DNA from: Nocardioides sp. B-3
Lineage (GTDB): Bacteria > Actinomycetota > Actinomycetes > Propionibacteriales > Nocardioidaceae
Length of the DNA: 64,000 nucleotides
Direction: 5' to 3'
Assembly: GCF_024703895.1 (NCBI RefSeq)
Contig: NZ_CP087968.1
Location: 1,178,001-1,242,000, forward strand
The notes under the pieces were generated by a model. It was given only the letters and a program-made list of their open reading frames with translations. It searched no databases and was not told where the DNA came from. The position numbers and the translations under genes are program-made. This document shows positions 33,062 to 43,508 of the stretch, in pieces; within the stretch, counting starts at the first letter, position 1, and every line of letters begins with the position of its first letter.

Positions 33062-33094
33062 TGATGTGGGACCAACGTTCCACATCATGGAACG
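33062..33094. promoter_or_regulatory. Overlapping palindromes between mtgB and the second iclR
   Basis: TGATGTGG (33062-33069) pairs with CCACATCA (33080-33087), 10 bases apart. CGTTCCA (33076-33082) pairs with TGGAACG (33088-33094) across CATCA. The two interleave in the 130-base divergent region, 27 bases before the GTG of iclR2. This is the expected place for autoregulation and control of both the methyltransferase and corrinoid operons. The sequence differs from the GTTGCG motif, so a separate regulator is likely. Confidence 0.6.
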
Positions 33095-33120
33095 CTAGGG
33101 AAGCCCCCCGAGGAGTCGTC

Positions 33121-33900
33121 GTGACAGACCAGTCCACCGCCCGGGCCAACGGCACCCGCGCGGTCGACCGCGCCGCCGACCCGGTCGCGACGGTGGTCCG
33201 CGCCGACGAGCCGATGACCTTCGCCGACCTGCAGGACGCGAGCGGCCTCGCCAAGTCCACGACCTCGCGCATGCTGACCGCGCTCGAGCGCTCGGGGCTG
33301 CTCGAGCGGGACGCCGCCGGTTCCTACGTCGCCGGCCGGTTGTTCTGGCTGTACGCCGCCCGCCACGACCCGTGGGAGGAGCTGGTCCGACTGGCCCGGC
33401 CCACCATGGAGGAGATCGGTGACGACACGGGCGAGACCGTGCACCTGAGCGTCACCCGGGGCGAGCGGGTCGTGCAGGTCGCGCAGATCGACTCGCGCTT
33501 CCTCCCGGGCACCCGCGACTGGACCGGGATCGACGTCCCCGCCCACTGCTCGGCGCTCGGCAAGGTCTTCTTCGCACGGAACGCGCTGCCGGTCCCGCGC
33601 GGCCCCTACGACGCACCGACCGGGTCGACCATCACGACACCTGCGCTGTTGCGCCGCGACGGCGTACGCGCCCGGGAACGCGGCTGGGCGCTGACCCTCG
33701 ACGAGCTCGAGATCGGGCTCACCGGCGTCGCCGTGCCCGTCTTCGGGATCCACGGCGACGCGATCGCCGCGCTCGGGATCTCCGGGCCGACCCCACGCCC
33801 GGAGGAGCGGCTCGACGAGCTCGGCCGCAGCCTGCTGGACCATGCCGCGCAGCTCACCGCCCTGCTGCGCGGGTCGACGAACAAGGAGGGAGGTGGTCGC

Positions 33901-33904
<4 letters not shown>
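33121..33904 (+). CDS. Second IclR family regulator
   Basis: GTG 33121 begins VTDQSTARANGTRAVDRAAD. The helix-turn-helix is in MTFADLQDASGLAKSTTSRM, and the effector domain shows GIDVPAHCSALGKVFFA and RGWALTLDELEIGLTGVAVP. In the given sequence its frame runs without a stop into the corrinoid protein, but another frame ends at TGA 33902-33904, overlapping the next ATG, with AAGGAGGGAGG just upstream. So I infer a lost or gained base near 33870 rather than a true fusion. Divergent from mtgB across two palindromes, it probably regulates the methyltransferase system. Confidence 0.88.
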
Positions 33905-34561
<657 letters not shown>

Positions 34562-34565
<4 letters not shown>

Positions 34566-35452
34566 GCGCTCCCCGCCTCGAGACCGTGCTGCGGTCGGCG
34601 ACGCAGCAGGTCGTCATCGGGCACGACCGGCGCTTCTGCCTGATCGGCGAGCGGATCAACCCGACCGGGCGCCGGATCTTCCAGGGAACAGCTGCGGGCG
34701 GGCGACCTGTCCGCGATCGAGCGCGACGTGAAGGCCCGGGTCGAGGGCGGGGCGGACGTGCTCGACATCAACATGGGCGTGCCCCTCACCGACGAGGCCG
34801 ACCTCTCGGCCCCGTGCGATCAAGCTCGTCCGGGAGCTCAGCGACAAGCCGATCTGCATCGACTCCTCCGTGGTCGAGGCGCTCGAGGCAGGGCTGTCGG
34901 TCTACCGGGGCCGGGCGCTGGTCAACTCGATCACCGCCGAGGACGAGCGGATGGAGCAGATCCTGCCCCTCGTCAAGAAGTACGACGCCGCGATCATCGC
35001 CCTGCCCAACGACGCGGACGAGATCCCTATGGAGGTCGAGAAGCGGATCGTGCTGACCCGCAAGATCATCGAGGTCGCGACGAAGGAGTACGGCATCGCG
35101 GCGGCCGACATCGTCATCGACCCGCTGGCCATGCCGATCGGCGCCGACCGGGGAGGTCGTCAACACGGCCCCGGAAACGATGCGCCGGATCCGCGAGGAG
35201 TTCGGCGTCAACATGACGTGCGGCGCCTCCAACGTGTCGTTCGGGATGCCGGCCCGGCACGCGCTGGGCTCGGCGTTCCTGCCGATGGCGATGACGGCGG
35301 GCCTCACCAGCGCGATCATGGACACCCGCACCCCGGAGATCGTCGAGGCGGTCAAGGCCGCCGACCTGCTCCCGGGCCACGACGAGTGGGGCGGCTCTCG
35401 GATCGCGGCGCACCGGGCACGCCGGGCGAAGGAAGCAGCAGCCGCACAGTGA
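34562..35452 (+). CDS. mtgA: Methylcorrinoid:tetrahydrofolate methyltransferase (MtgA-like)
   Basis: Pterin-binding TIM-barrel protein of about 295 residues, as in MtgA, AcsE and the folate domain of MetH. CLIGERINPTGRR, GADVLDINMGVPL, DKPICIDSSVVEALEAGL, ALVNSITAEDERM, IVIDPLAMPIGAD and MTCGASNVSFGMP are the folate-site motifs. It would pass the methyl from the corrinoid protein to THF. The frame breaks near 34680, 34812 and 35153. It overlaps mtgC (ATGA) and the activator gene (GTGA), so the three form one operon. Confidence 0.92.
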
Positions 35453-37427
35453 AGGACGGGCCCGACTTCTCCCTCGCGGACGTCGCCCGCGAGGGACTCA
35501 TCGAGCGCTCCCGGCGCAGGCCCGGTGGCCCACGACGGCACCGGTCGTGTGGACCTCGCCTTCACGGTCCACAGCCTCGCGGAGGGCGGTGCCGAGGTGC
35601 CGCCGACCCAGCGAGGAGTCCGCGTCCCACCCGGTGTCACGGTCTTCGACGCCGCGTCGTGGAACGGCATCGCGATCGACTCGACCTGCGGCGGCCACGG
35701 CACCTGTCACAAGTGCAAGGTCCGGGTCGAGGGCGGCGACGTGCCGATCAGCCGCCACGACGTGCGCACCTTCAGCCGCGAGCAGCTCGACGCCGGCTGG
35801 CGGCTCGGCTGCCCGGTGCGGGCCACCCGCGACCTGACGGTCGACGTGCCGCCACTGACGACACGGCCGAAGGCGGCGACCGTCGGCATCGGGCGCCGGG
35901 TGATCCTGCGACCCGCGCTGCAGAAGCGCTACGTCGAGCTCGAGGAGGCGACCCTCTCCGACCAGCGCACCGACCCGGTCCGGTTGACCGACGCCATCGA
36001 CGACCTCGAGCTGACCGCCGACCTGCACGTGCTGCGCCGGCTGTCGACGGTGCTGCGCCGGAGCCGACTTCAAGGTGACCGCGGTGATCGTCGACGAGGA
36101 CCTCATCGATGTCGAGCCCGGCGACACCAGCGCCCACCGCTACGCCATCGCCTTCGATCTCGGCACGACCACGGTGGTCGGCACCCTGCTCGACGTCGGC
36201 ACCGGCACCCCGCTCGCCGTCACGTCGATGCTCAACAAGCAACAGCCCTTCGGCGGCGACGTGATCACCCGGATCAGCGCGACGATGATGGACAAGGACA
36301 CCCCGGGTCGGCTCCGGGGAGGCGGCCGGTGCCACCCGGCCGAGCTGGCCGGTCAGGTCTGCCGCGAGGCGGGCGTCGATCCCGCGCAGGTCTACGAGGT
36401 CGCGATCGCCGGCAACGCGACGATGACCGCGCTGGCCCCGGGCATCGACCCGGAGCCGCTCGGTGTCGCCCCGTTCGTGATGTCGAGCGCGCAGCCCCCG
36501 TCGGTGCTCGCTGCGGAGCTCGGCCTCACCCTGCACCCGCGAGCGCGCGCCTTCTTCTTCCCTGCCCTCGGCGCCTACGTCGGCGGCGACATCGTGGCCG
36601 GCATGCTGGCGAGCGGCATGGACCGGGACAAGCGCACCCGGCTCTTCATCGATGTCGGCACCAACTGCGAGATCGTGCTCAGCGACGGGGACACCATCCT
36701 GTCCACGGCCGCACCGGCGGGGCCGGCGTTCGAGGGAGGAGCGATCCGCTGCGGGATGCGCGCCGCGGACGGCGCCATCGAGGTGATCAAGGTCGATCCC
36801 CACGCGCTCGGCGACGAGCCGTCCGTCACCCTCGGCGTGATCGGGGACGTCGAGCCGCGCGGCCTGTGCGGCTCCGGGCTGGTCGACGCGGTGGCCGAGC
36901 TGGTGCGGGTCGGCCTGCTCGACGACACCGGGCGCATGGTGTCGGACGAGTCGGCGAAGGAGATCGCCCCCGCCCTCGCCGACCGGCTCGCGAAGATCGG
37001 CGAGGAGCGCGTCTTCCTGCTGCACCGTCCGACTCCCGAGACCGAGCCGGCGGACTGCGTCTACCTCTCCCAGCGCGACGTCCGCGAGCTCCAGTTCGCC
37101 AAGGCGGCGATCTCGACCGGCTGGACGCTGCTCCTCGAGCAGCTCGGCCTCGAGCACCGCGACGTCCAGCAGGTCCTGCTCGCGGGCTCCTTCGGCAGCT
37201 ACCTCTCGCCCGCGTCGGCCGTCCGCATCGGCCCGGTGCCGAAGCTCCCGGTCCTGCGGATCGTCGCCGCCGGCAACGTCGCGGGCGAGGGCGCGAAGAT
37301 GGCGCTCCTGTCGGTGCGGGAGCGTGCCGGCGCCCGTGCCCTGCTCGAGGAGGTGACCTATGTCGAGCTCTCCGACCGTCCCGACTTCAACGACAAGTTC
37401 GTCGACCAGCTCGGCTTCAGGTCCTGA
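35449..37427 (+). CDS. Reductive activator of corrinoid protein (RACo-like, [2Fe-2S] + ASKHA)
   Basis: About 650 residues. An N-terminal plant-type ferredoxin domain (STCGGHGTCHKCKVRV, with a fourth Cys in RLGCPV) is joined to a linker and an actin-like ASKHA domain (AFDLGTTTVVGTLLDVGTG, FIDVGTNCEIVL, GLCGSGLVDAVAELV). Such proteins use ATP to re-reduce Co(II) that forms by accidental oxidation. The domain order is that of RACo rather than of the 4Fe-4S RamA. GTG 35449 overlaps the mtgA stop. The frame changes near 35518 and 36065; if the first is not an error, GTG 35525 is the start. Confidence 0.9.
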
Positions 37428-38036
37428 GCAGGTCGCCGACCGCGGCACCCGGATCGCCCTGATCGCGTGCGGCGCCATCGCCCAGCCATCTGCCGCGGTG
37501 GTGGCCGGGCGTGGCTGGCCGGTCGACGTACACCCCCTGCCCCCACTGCTGCACAACCACCCGGAGCAGATCGCGGGCGAGGTGCGAGCCCCGGCGCAGG
37601 AGCTCTCGACGTCCTACTCGCGCGTGGTGATCGGCTATGCCGACTGCGGCACCTACGGCGCCCTCGACGAGGTGTGTCGTGAGCTCGGCCTCGCGCGACT
37701 ACCGGGACTGCACTGCTACGACGTCTATGCCGGCGCCTCCCGGCTGGAACGATTCTTCGACGAGCAGCCGGGGACCTACCTCCTCACCGACTTCCTCGCC
37801 CGATCCTTCGCCCGCACCGTGCTCCGCGAGCTCGGACTGGATCGCTACCCGGAGCTGCGCGACACCTACTTCGGGGCCTACACGCGCATGGTGTGGCTGG
37901 CCCAGGAGCCGGACGACGAGCTGCGCGGGCTGGCCGAGCAGGCGGCGGCCAGCATCGGCCTGCCGCTGACCGTGGTCGAGACCGGCGACCCGGGGCCTCA
38001 GAGCGCGCGCTCGCCGACCCGGTGGGTTCGGGCTAG
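37360..38036 (+). CDS. DUF1638 protein linked to corrinoid methyltransferases
   Basis: About 220 residues of the uncharacterised DUF1638 family. Landmarks are RIALIACGAIAQ, SRVVIGYADCGTYGALDEVC, GLHCYDVYAGASRLERFF and YFGAYTRMVWLAQEPD; the conserved Cys, His and Tyr suggest a ligand or metal site. The family often occurs beside MttB-type genes. ATG 37360 lies inside the end of the activator gene. The end depends on a frame break near 37995: the other frame stops at TAG 38034-38036, tail to tail with metF. A role in methyl transfer is inferred only from context. Confidence 0.8.
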
Positions 38037-38880
38037 CCCCGGATCCCGGCCAGCATCTCGGTCCGCCGGGCCTCGGTCTCCACGACTCGGTTGAACGTGA
38101 AGACGTGCAGTCCCTCGACCGGGGGCCCCGGGCTCGCCGAGCGCGGGTGCGCACTTCTCCAGGGAAGGTCTCGCCGGTGAAGCCGCCGGGGGCCGCGAGC
38201 CGCGCGAACAGGCCCTTGTTCTTGGCCGGGAACTTGGTCGACTCCCCCACGCCGATCTTGGTGGCCATGCCCAGCAGCTTGGTGCGCTCGACCGGGCCCG
38301 GGATGCCAAGCAGCAGCGGCATCGTGACCCCCGGCTGCGCAGCCGGTGCAGCCACTCGCGGACGCCTGCCGGGTCGAAGGTGAGGTTGCTGACGATGTGC
38401 GTGGCGTGGTGCCTCTTGTCCCACATCGACTGGACGGTCAGGTCGTCGTGGATCGAGGGATGCGACTCAGGGGTAGCCCGTGATCCCGACGTGGGAGAAC
38501 GGGCGCCCCATGTCGGAGAGGTCCTCCAGCAGGGAGAGCGCATCGCAGTAGTCGCCCGCCGGCTCGGCGTCGCCTCCCGGCACGAAGATGCGGGTGATGC
38601 CCTTGCCAACCAGACGGTCGACGATCTCGGTCAGCTCGGACCTGCCGCTGACCATCCGGGCCGCCAGATGGGGTACGGCGACGTAGCCGTGCCCGGTCAG
38701 CCGCTCCGCCGGGTCGAAGGTTGCCTCGAGGCCCTTGCTGGGCGACGCCGTCACCGTGACCGTGCGCTCACGCGGCAGGTGCTCGAGCACCTTGTCCTCG
38801 GTCGAGGCCGTGGGCAGGACCTCGTAGCGGCTGTTCTCCAGCAGCGTGACGAGGATGTCGGCCGTCCGTTTGTTGCGCAT
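38033..38880 (-). CDS. metF: MetF-like methylenetetrahydrofolate reductase
   Basis: Flavin-dependent TIM-barrel reductase of about 280 residues in the MTHFR family: VTVTASPSKGLEATFDPAER, RIFVPGGDAEPAGDYCDAL, GITGYPE, HATHIVSNLTFDPAGVREWL, and MPLLLGIPGPVERTKLL. Next to a betaine:THF methyl-transfer pathway it may run as a methyl-THF oxidase, giving methylene-THF (inference). The frame breaks near 38465, 38330 and 38140. Its stop and that of the convergent DUF1638 gene lie in the shared palindrome GCTAGC. A partial copy of the IclR motif precedes the ATG. Confidence 0.85.
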
Positions 38881-38890
38881 GAAGCAACTC

Positions 38891-38919
38891 GTTTCGTGAT
38901 GCGCATCAGGTGCGCATCA
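38891..38919. promoter_or_regulatory. Candidate operator upstream of metF
   Basis: GTTTCG-TGATG-CGCATC (38891-38907) fits GTTGCG-N5-CGCAAC with one change per arm. A perfect 12-base palindrome TGATGCGCATCA (38897-38908) and a partial repeat TGCGCATCA (38911-38919) overlap it. The cluster is 11-39 bases before the metF ATG. Confidence 0.45.
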
Positions 38920-38982
38920 CTGTACTGGCTTCACTGCTGGCGGTACAGCCTCACGACCCACCGTCTCCGCCCCCCGAGAACG

Positions 38983-39018
38983 CCTCAGGGCGGCCACCCG
39001 GAGGTGACCGCCCTGAGG
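38983..39018 (-). terminator. Strong terminator after rplL
   Basis: CCTCAGGGCGG-c-CACC pairs with GGTG-a-CCGCCCTGAGG around a CGGA loop: 16-base arms with a single mismatch, 54 bases past the rplL stop. This would end the rplJL transcript, consistent with rpoB not following. Confidence 0.75.
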
Positions 39019-39072
39019 ACGGGTGCGGTCGAGGACCGCGGTTGGATGCCGATCAGGCCGGCATCCGTGGAG

Positions 39073-39459
39073 TCACTTGACGGTGACGGTGGCGCCGGCG
39101 GCCTCGAGGGCCTCCTTCGCCTTGTCGGCCGCAGCCTTGTCGACCTTCTCGAGGATCGCCTTGGGGGCGGACTCAACGAGGTCCTTCGCCTCCTTCAGGC
39201 CGAGGCTCGTGAGGGCGCGCACCTCCTTGATGACGTTGATCTTCTTGTCGCCAGCGGCCTCGAGGACGACGTCGAACTCGTCCTGCTCGGCAGCAGCCTC
39301 GCCACCGGCGGCCGGGGCGCCAGCGGCGGCGGCAACGGCGACGGGAGCGGCAGCGGTGACGCCGAAGGTCTCCTCGAACTGCTTCACGAACTCGGAGAGC
39401 TCGATGAGGGTCATTTCCTTGAACGCGTCGAGCAGCTCGACGGTGGTCAGCTTCGCCAT
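39073..39459 (-). CDS. rplL: 50S ribosomal protein L7/L12
   Basis: Intact 128-residue stalk protein. The N-terminal dimerisation helix ([20 protein letters not shown]), an Ala-rich hinge, and the C-terminal factor-binding domain ([34 protein letters not shown]) are complete. I chose ATG 39459 (MAKLTT), ten codons inside a longer open frame, by alignment with the family. It follows rplJ by 75 bases and is closed by the terminator at 38983. Confidence 0.98.
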   Translation of the reverse strand: MAKLTTVELLDAFKEMTLIELSEFVKQFEETFGVTAAAPVAVAAAAGAPAAGGEAAAEQDEFDVVLEAAGDKKINVIKEVRALTSLGLKEAKDLVESAPKAILEKVDKAAADKAKEALEAAGATVTVK

Positions 39460-39534
39460 GGTGGCGGTTCCTTCCGATCTGAGACCCACGCCTGCGCGCG
39501 GATCGGTGGTTTCAGGTGGTGTACGTCGGCCCGG

Positions 39535-40223
39535 TCAGGCTTCGGTGGACTCGGTCGCCTCGTCGGCAGCCTCGACAGCGTCGGCCTCGGCAGCGGGTGC
39601 CTCGACCTCCTCTGCGGGGGCGGCTTCCTCAGCGGCCTTCGTCTCCTCAACAGCGGCCGGCCCAGTGCTGGATTCCCGGGGAAGCACCACCTGCGAGGAT
39701 CGAGGGGTCCTCGGTCGCCTTCGCCTCCGGGGCGCCGGCGAGCCGGGCGACCCGGGCGAGCGGGGCGTTGAGGAGGTAGACGGCTCTGGGACAGCGACGC
39801 GAGCATGCCGCCCGCGAGCTTGCCCAACAGCACCTCACGCGACTCGAGATCGGCCAGCTTGGCGATCTCGGTGGCGTCGAGGGACTTGCCGTCCAAGACA
39901 CCGCCCTTGATGACAAGAGCGGGGTTTGCCTTGGCAAAGTCACGCAGACCCTTGGCTGCCTCGACCACGTCTCCATTGATGAAGGCGATGGCCGTGGGGC
40001 CGGTGAGCAGGTCGTCGAAGCCTTCGATTCCCACCTCGTTGGCGGCAATCTTGGCAAGCGTGTTCTTGACCACGGCGTAGCTGGCGTTCTCGCCGAGGGA
40101 GCGCCGCAGGTCCTGCAGCTGCTTCACGGTGAGACCGCGGTACTCGGTCAGCACAGCGCCGGCGGCATCGTTGAACGACTCAACGATCTCCGCAACGGCG
40201 GCAGTCTTTTCTGGCCGCGCCAT
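39535..40223 (-). CDS. rplJ: 50S ribosomal protein L10
   Basis: Stalk base protein. [55 protein letters not shown] and [17 protein letters not shown] identify L10. The C-terminus is an acidic Ala/Glu-rich tail ([16 protein letters not shown]), longer than in E. coli but common in actinobacteria. The frame breaks near 39783 and 39660. Start ATG 40223; stop TGA at 39535-39537. A hairpin in the 5' leader may be the autoregulatory L10 site. Confidence 0.96.
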
Positions 40224-40273
40224 GGGTCTCCTTCCGGATGTGAACACCGGCGATGGGCCCATACAACGACGAA

Positions 40274-40297
40274 CGCCCCGAGCACAGGCTCAGGGCG
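40274..40297 (-). promoter_or_regulatory. Hairpin in the rplJ leader
   Basis: CGCCCTGAGC-CTGT-GCTCGGGGCG on the minus strand folds into a 10-pair stem with one mismatch, 51 bases before the rplJ ATG. L10 leaders commonly fold to bind L10(L12)4. The sequence alone cannot show whether this is such a site or part of an attenuator. No gene lies in 40224-40495. Confidence 0.4.
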
Positions 40298-40495
40298 TGG
40301 ATTCGCATTTCTGCGGATCTTGCTCTCACCTGCGCTGGTCGTCCGCTCATTGAGCGGAACCTTCGATCTCGGGGCTGATGCCCGTCGACAACCGGCGGTC
40401 TTTGGTTTCGAGTGGCAACAGTACGGCGATGCGCACATCGTGCCAAATCGGCAGTTCTGCCACGCCGGAGCCGCGGGGATTGGTTGCATGGGTTC

Positions 40496-41495
40496 ATGGA
40501 AGACAACCTGTTGACGATCGGCGCCACACTGGCCAGCGCTGAGGAGCGCCTGCGCTCGGGTCGTCATGCGGCAGAACGGATGTGGCCGACCGGCTTCAGT
40601 GACTCGGACCCCATGATCGGCGGCGGGCTGCGATCGGGTGGTCTGGTGCTGCTCGCCGGCCCCCACGGCCTCGGCAAGACGACCTTCGCGGTGCAGATCT
40701 GTCGCAACGTGGTGCGGACCGGACGCCCGGTCGTCTACTTCTCCTACGAGCACGAGGCCGAGGACCTGTTCCAGAAGCTGCTGGCCATGGAGTCGGGTGA
40801 GATCGATGCCTCCAGCCGCGCACGCCTCACCGAGATCCGCGACGCGTTCGAGGGCGACCGGGGCGGCACCCTCGATGAGCGGCTGCGGGTCGTCCCGGGC
40901 GCGGTCCGGGCGCTCGCCAACGTCCGCACCTACGCCGAGCTCCTCTACGTGCACCGCTCGACCGGGAGTCGTACGGACACGGCGACCATCCGCAAGCACA
41001 TCCGGGCCGTCCGGGACGAGACGGGCGTGATGCCGATGGTGGTCGTCGACTACCTGCAGAAGGTCCTCGTCCCCAACGGGCCTGCGGAGGAGAACGAGGC
41101 GGAGCACCACGATCGTGGAGGGGCTCAAGGACCTCGCCATCGACATCGGCGCCCCGGTGCTGGCGATCGTCGCCGCCGAGAAGGAGGCCCTGCAGTCAGG
41201 GACCCGGATGCGGATGCACCATCTGCGCGGCTCCTCGGCCCCGGCCTACGAGGCGGACGTCGTCCCGGTGCTCAACAACAAGGTCGACATCGTGGCCCGC
41301 CACCACCTGATGTACGACCTCGGGAACACCGAGCGGTTCCAGCGAGTGGGTGATCCCGGGCATCGAGAAGAACCGGTTCGGCCGCGACGGGGTCGAGCTG
41401 GAGTACAAGAAGCGCTTCGACCCGGGGGCCGGTTCGAGTCGGAAGGACGCGCGGTCAGCGAGCAGCTGATCGACGACCGCGTGTTCCTCGACTGA
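40496..41495 (+). CDS. Stand-alone DnaB/RecA-like ATPase, first paralogue
   Basis: About 330 residues with only the RecA-fold motor of a DnaB helicase and no primase-binding N-domain. Walker A is GPHGLGKTTFAVQICR, the Glu-bearing strand is VVYFSYEHEAEDLFQKLL, Walker B is PMVVVDYLQKVLVP, and motif H4-like residues lie in GSSAPAYEADVV. The start ATG 40496 fits the spacing. The frame breaks near 41100, 41345 and 41430. It is antisense to the ribosomal operon and closely related to the gene at 42509. The function is not known; loader, recombinase or regulator are all open. Confidence 0.8.
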
Positions 41496-41506
41496 GGAAC
41501 ACGCGG
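41477..41506. terminator. Bidirectional terminator between convergent genes
   Basis: Perfect 13-base arms CCGCGTGTTCCTC and GAGGAACACGCGG around a GACT loop that contains the start of the ATPase stop codon (TGA 41493-41495). It lies between the ATPase and the convergent lipoprotein gene and could serve both. Confidence 0.7.
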
Positions 41507-41523
41507 CCGCTCGTCAGCTCGGG

Positions 41524-42372
41524 TCAGCTCAGGCCGGGGATGTTGTCGGCGACCTCGGCAGCGGGCGGGGCCTCCACGTCGACCTCGGTGCCGAAGTCGT
41601 AGTAGGTGCCCTCGGTCGTGCTCAGGGTCGGCTCGCCGCTGCCGGTCATGCTGGGCACCTCGAGCTCCCGGTGGAACTTGCGCGGCTGGTTGTCCGCGTC
41701 GACCCACATCTCGATGGCGATCTCCTCGGGCAGGAACTTGGCCACCTCGGCCGGCAGGTCCGGGGCGTCGGAGTAGGACGCGGTGTCCATGACGACGTTG
41801 TAGTGGTTGGTCTCGACCCCGTCGACCTCTTCGGTGCCGAGCAGCTCGAACTCCTTGGGAGTCTCCATGGCCTTGAACATCAGGTTGGGGTCGGTGGACT
41901 TGCCGAGCGAGCCGAAGAGGCTGTTGGGGTCGGACATGTCGACCTTGAACCACTTCTTGCCGTCGGGCAGCGGCAGGCCGCCACCGGAGATGTAGAGGAC
42001 CTTGTCGAGCATGACCATCTCCATCGCCCGGGCGCCGGTGCTGGACGCCTCCATGGAGATGCCGTCGTCCTCGTACTCCATGACGCCGCTCATGTCGGTG
42101 GCGGCCGCACCGCCGGTGGTGGTGACGCTGAAACCCATCGACTCGGCCTCCTGCAGCGCGGTCATCACGGCCGGGTAGAACTCCTCGGCCGAGAGCTCCT
42201 CGAGGTCGCCCGACGCATCGGGCTCCTCGGTGCTGTCGTCGCCGGACGTCTCGCTGGCGGTCTCGTCGGTGGCCGTGCTGTCGTCGTCGCCTCCGCACGA
42301 CGCCGACGCGAGGACGAGGGTGGTGAGCAGGGAGGCGGCGCCGAGTCGGCGGGCCGGGGAGGGGCGGGCCAT
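41524..42372 (-). CDS. LppX/LprAFG-family lipoprotein
   Basis: Intact 282-residue secreted lipoprotein. The signal peptide ends in the lipobox LASASC (GAASLLTTLVLASASCGG), followed by a Ser/Thr/Asp-rich linker and a beta-sheet domain of the LppX_LprAFG type (GVMEYEDDGISMEASS, MLDKVLYISGGGLPLPDGKK, IEMWVDADNQPRKFHREL). Mycobacterial relatives carry lipids across the periplasm. I chose ATG 42372 because the signal peptide starts there; the upstream extension is spurious. It is flanked by the two DnaB-like ATPase genes, and a link between them is not established. Confidence 0.88.
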   Translation of the reverse strand: MARPSPARRLGAASLLTTLVLASASCGGDDDSTATDETASETSGDDSTEEPDASGDLEELSAEEFYPAVMTALQEAESMGFSVTTTGGAAATDMSGVMEYEDDGISMEASSTGARAMEMVMLDKVLYISGGGLPLPDGKKWFKVDMSDPNSLFGSLGKSTDPNLMFKAMETPKEFELLGTEEVDGVETNHYNVVMDTASYSDAPDLPAEVAKFLPEEIAIEMWVDADNQPRKFHRELEVPSMTGSGEPTLSTTEGTYYDFGTEVDVEAPPAAEVADNIPGLS

Positions 42373-42508
42373 GGTGGCTCCTTCACATGTGGGCTTGTCG
42401 TCCCATCCTCGCCCACGGTCCGAGAACCAAACCAGTCGACCACGGGCCGAGTCGGCCAATTGAGGCATTCGCCCGCGCGGGACCCGCCCGACGTGCTGGA
42501 ATCCGGCG

Positions 42509-43504
42509 GTGGACCCCAAGCTGATCGCAGCCAGCGACGTGCTCGAGCGCGTCGACCGTCGCTTGCTCGACCCCGCATCAGACGCCCCCGTGTGGCCGAC
42601 CGGATTTCCGCTGCTCGACGAGGAGCTCGGCGGCGGACTGCGTGCCGGGACGCTCAACCCGGTCGCCGGCGCCCGGGGGGAGGGCAAGACGACCTTCGTG
42701 CTGCAGATGGCACGCCACTCAGCCCGGTCAGGCCGACCCGTCGTCTTCGTGTCCTTCGAGCTCGAAGCCGAGACGCTGCTGCAGAAGGCCATCGCCGCCG
42801 AGGCCGCCGAGCGCTCGACGCGCTCACCGCTCACCGTGCGGCAGGTGCGCGCAGCCTTCGAGGCGGCCGACACCGTGGCGGGCGGCCTGCCTGAACGCCT
42901 CGGCATGCACACCGGCGGCATCGAGGCGCTGACCGCCGTCAGCCAGTACGCGGCCCGGCTGTACATCCACCGCTCGACGTCGACCGCGACGACGCTCGAC
43001 GTGATTGCGTCTGCCGTCAAGGAAGTGCTGGTCGAGCAAGGCGCAGCGCCCCTCGTCGTCGTGGACTACCTGCAGAAGATCAGCACTGCTGACCACCTGC
43101 TCGAGGACGAGAAGGTCACCCGCATCACCGAGGGCCTCAAGGACCTCAGCATCGAGTTCGAGTGCCCGGTGGTCGCCATCTCCGCCTCGGACCGTGCCGG
43201 CCTCGAGCCCGGCACCCGGATGCGCGCCCGGAACATGCGTGGGTCCACCGCGCTGGCCTACGAAGCCGACGTCGTGCTGATCCCGGTCAACAAGGTCGAC
43301 GTGGTCGCACGCCACCACCTCATGTACGGCGCCAACAACGGCGAGCACTTCAAGGACTGGTCGGTAGTGACGATCGAGAAGAACCGCTCCGGTCGCACGG
43401 GCGGAGAGGTCGAGTTCCGCAAGCAGTTCGACTGCGGGCGCTTCATCGCTGAGGGTCAGTTCGTCTCCGAGAAGCTGGTCGACGAGCGCGTCTACACCGA
43501 GTAA
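42509..43504 (+). CDS. Stand-alone DnaB/RecA-like ATPase, second paralogue
   Basis: Intact 331 residues, beginning at GTG 42509 (VDPKLIAASDVLERVDRRL). It aligns with the first paralogue throughout: VWPTGFPLLDEELGGGLRAG, Walker A GARGEGKTTFVLQMARHS, VVFVSFELEAETLLQKAI, Walker B PLVVVDYLQKISTADHL, ALAYEADVVLIPVNKVDVVA and RHHLMYGANN. The catalytic Glu (FELEAE) and both Walker motifs are present, so ATPase activity is likely. No N-terminal helicase collar is seen. Its stop codon (TAA) lies inside the target duplication of the adjacent ISL3 insertion. Confidence 0.82.
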   Translation: MDPKLIAASDVLERVDRRLLDPASDAPVWPTGFPLLDEELGGGLRAGTLNPVAGARGEGKTTFVLQMARHSARSGRPVVFVSFELEAETLLQKAIAAEAAERSTRSPLTVRQVRAAFEAADTVAGGLPERLGMHTGGIEALTAVSQYAARLYIHRSTSTATTLDVIASAVKEVLVEQGAAPLVVVDYLQKISTADHLLEDEKVTRITEGLKDLSIEFECPVVAISASDRAGLEPGTRMRARNMRGSTALAYEADVVLIPVNKVDVVARHHLMYGANNGEHFKDWSVVTIEKNRSGRTGGEVEFRKQFDCGRFIAEGQFVSEKLVDERVYTE

Positions 43505-43508
43505 AATG
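43500..43508. repeat. Probable ISL3 target duplication, left copy
   Basis: AGTAAAATG abuts the left IS end and contains the TAA stop of the second ATPase gene. The partner AGTAAATG is at 45270-45277. They differ by one A in a run, within the error pattern of this sequence. ISL3 elements typically duplicate 8 bases. Confidence 0.6.
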
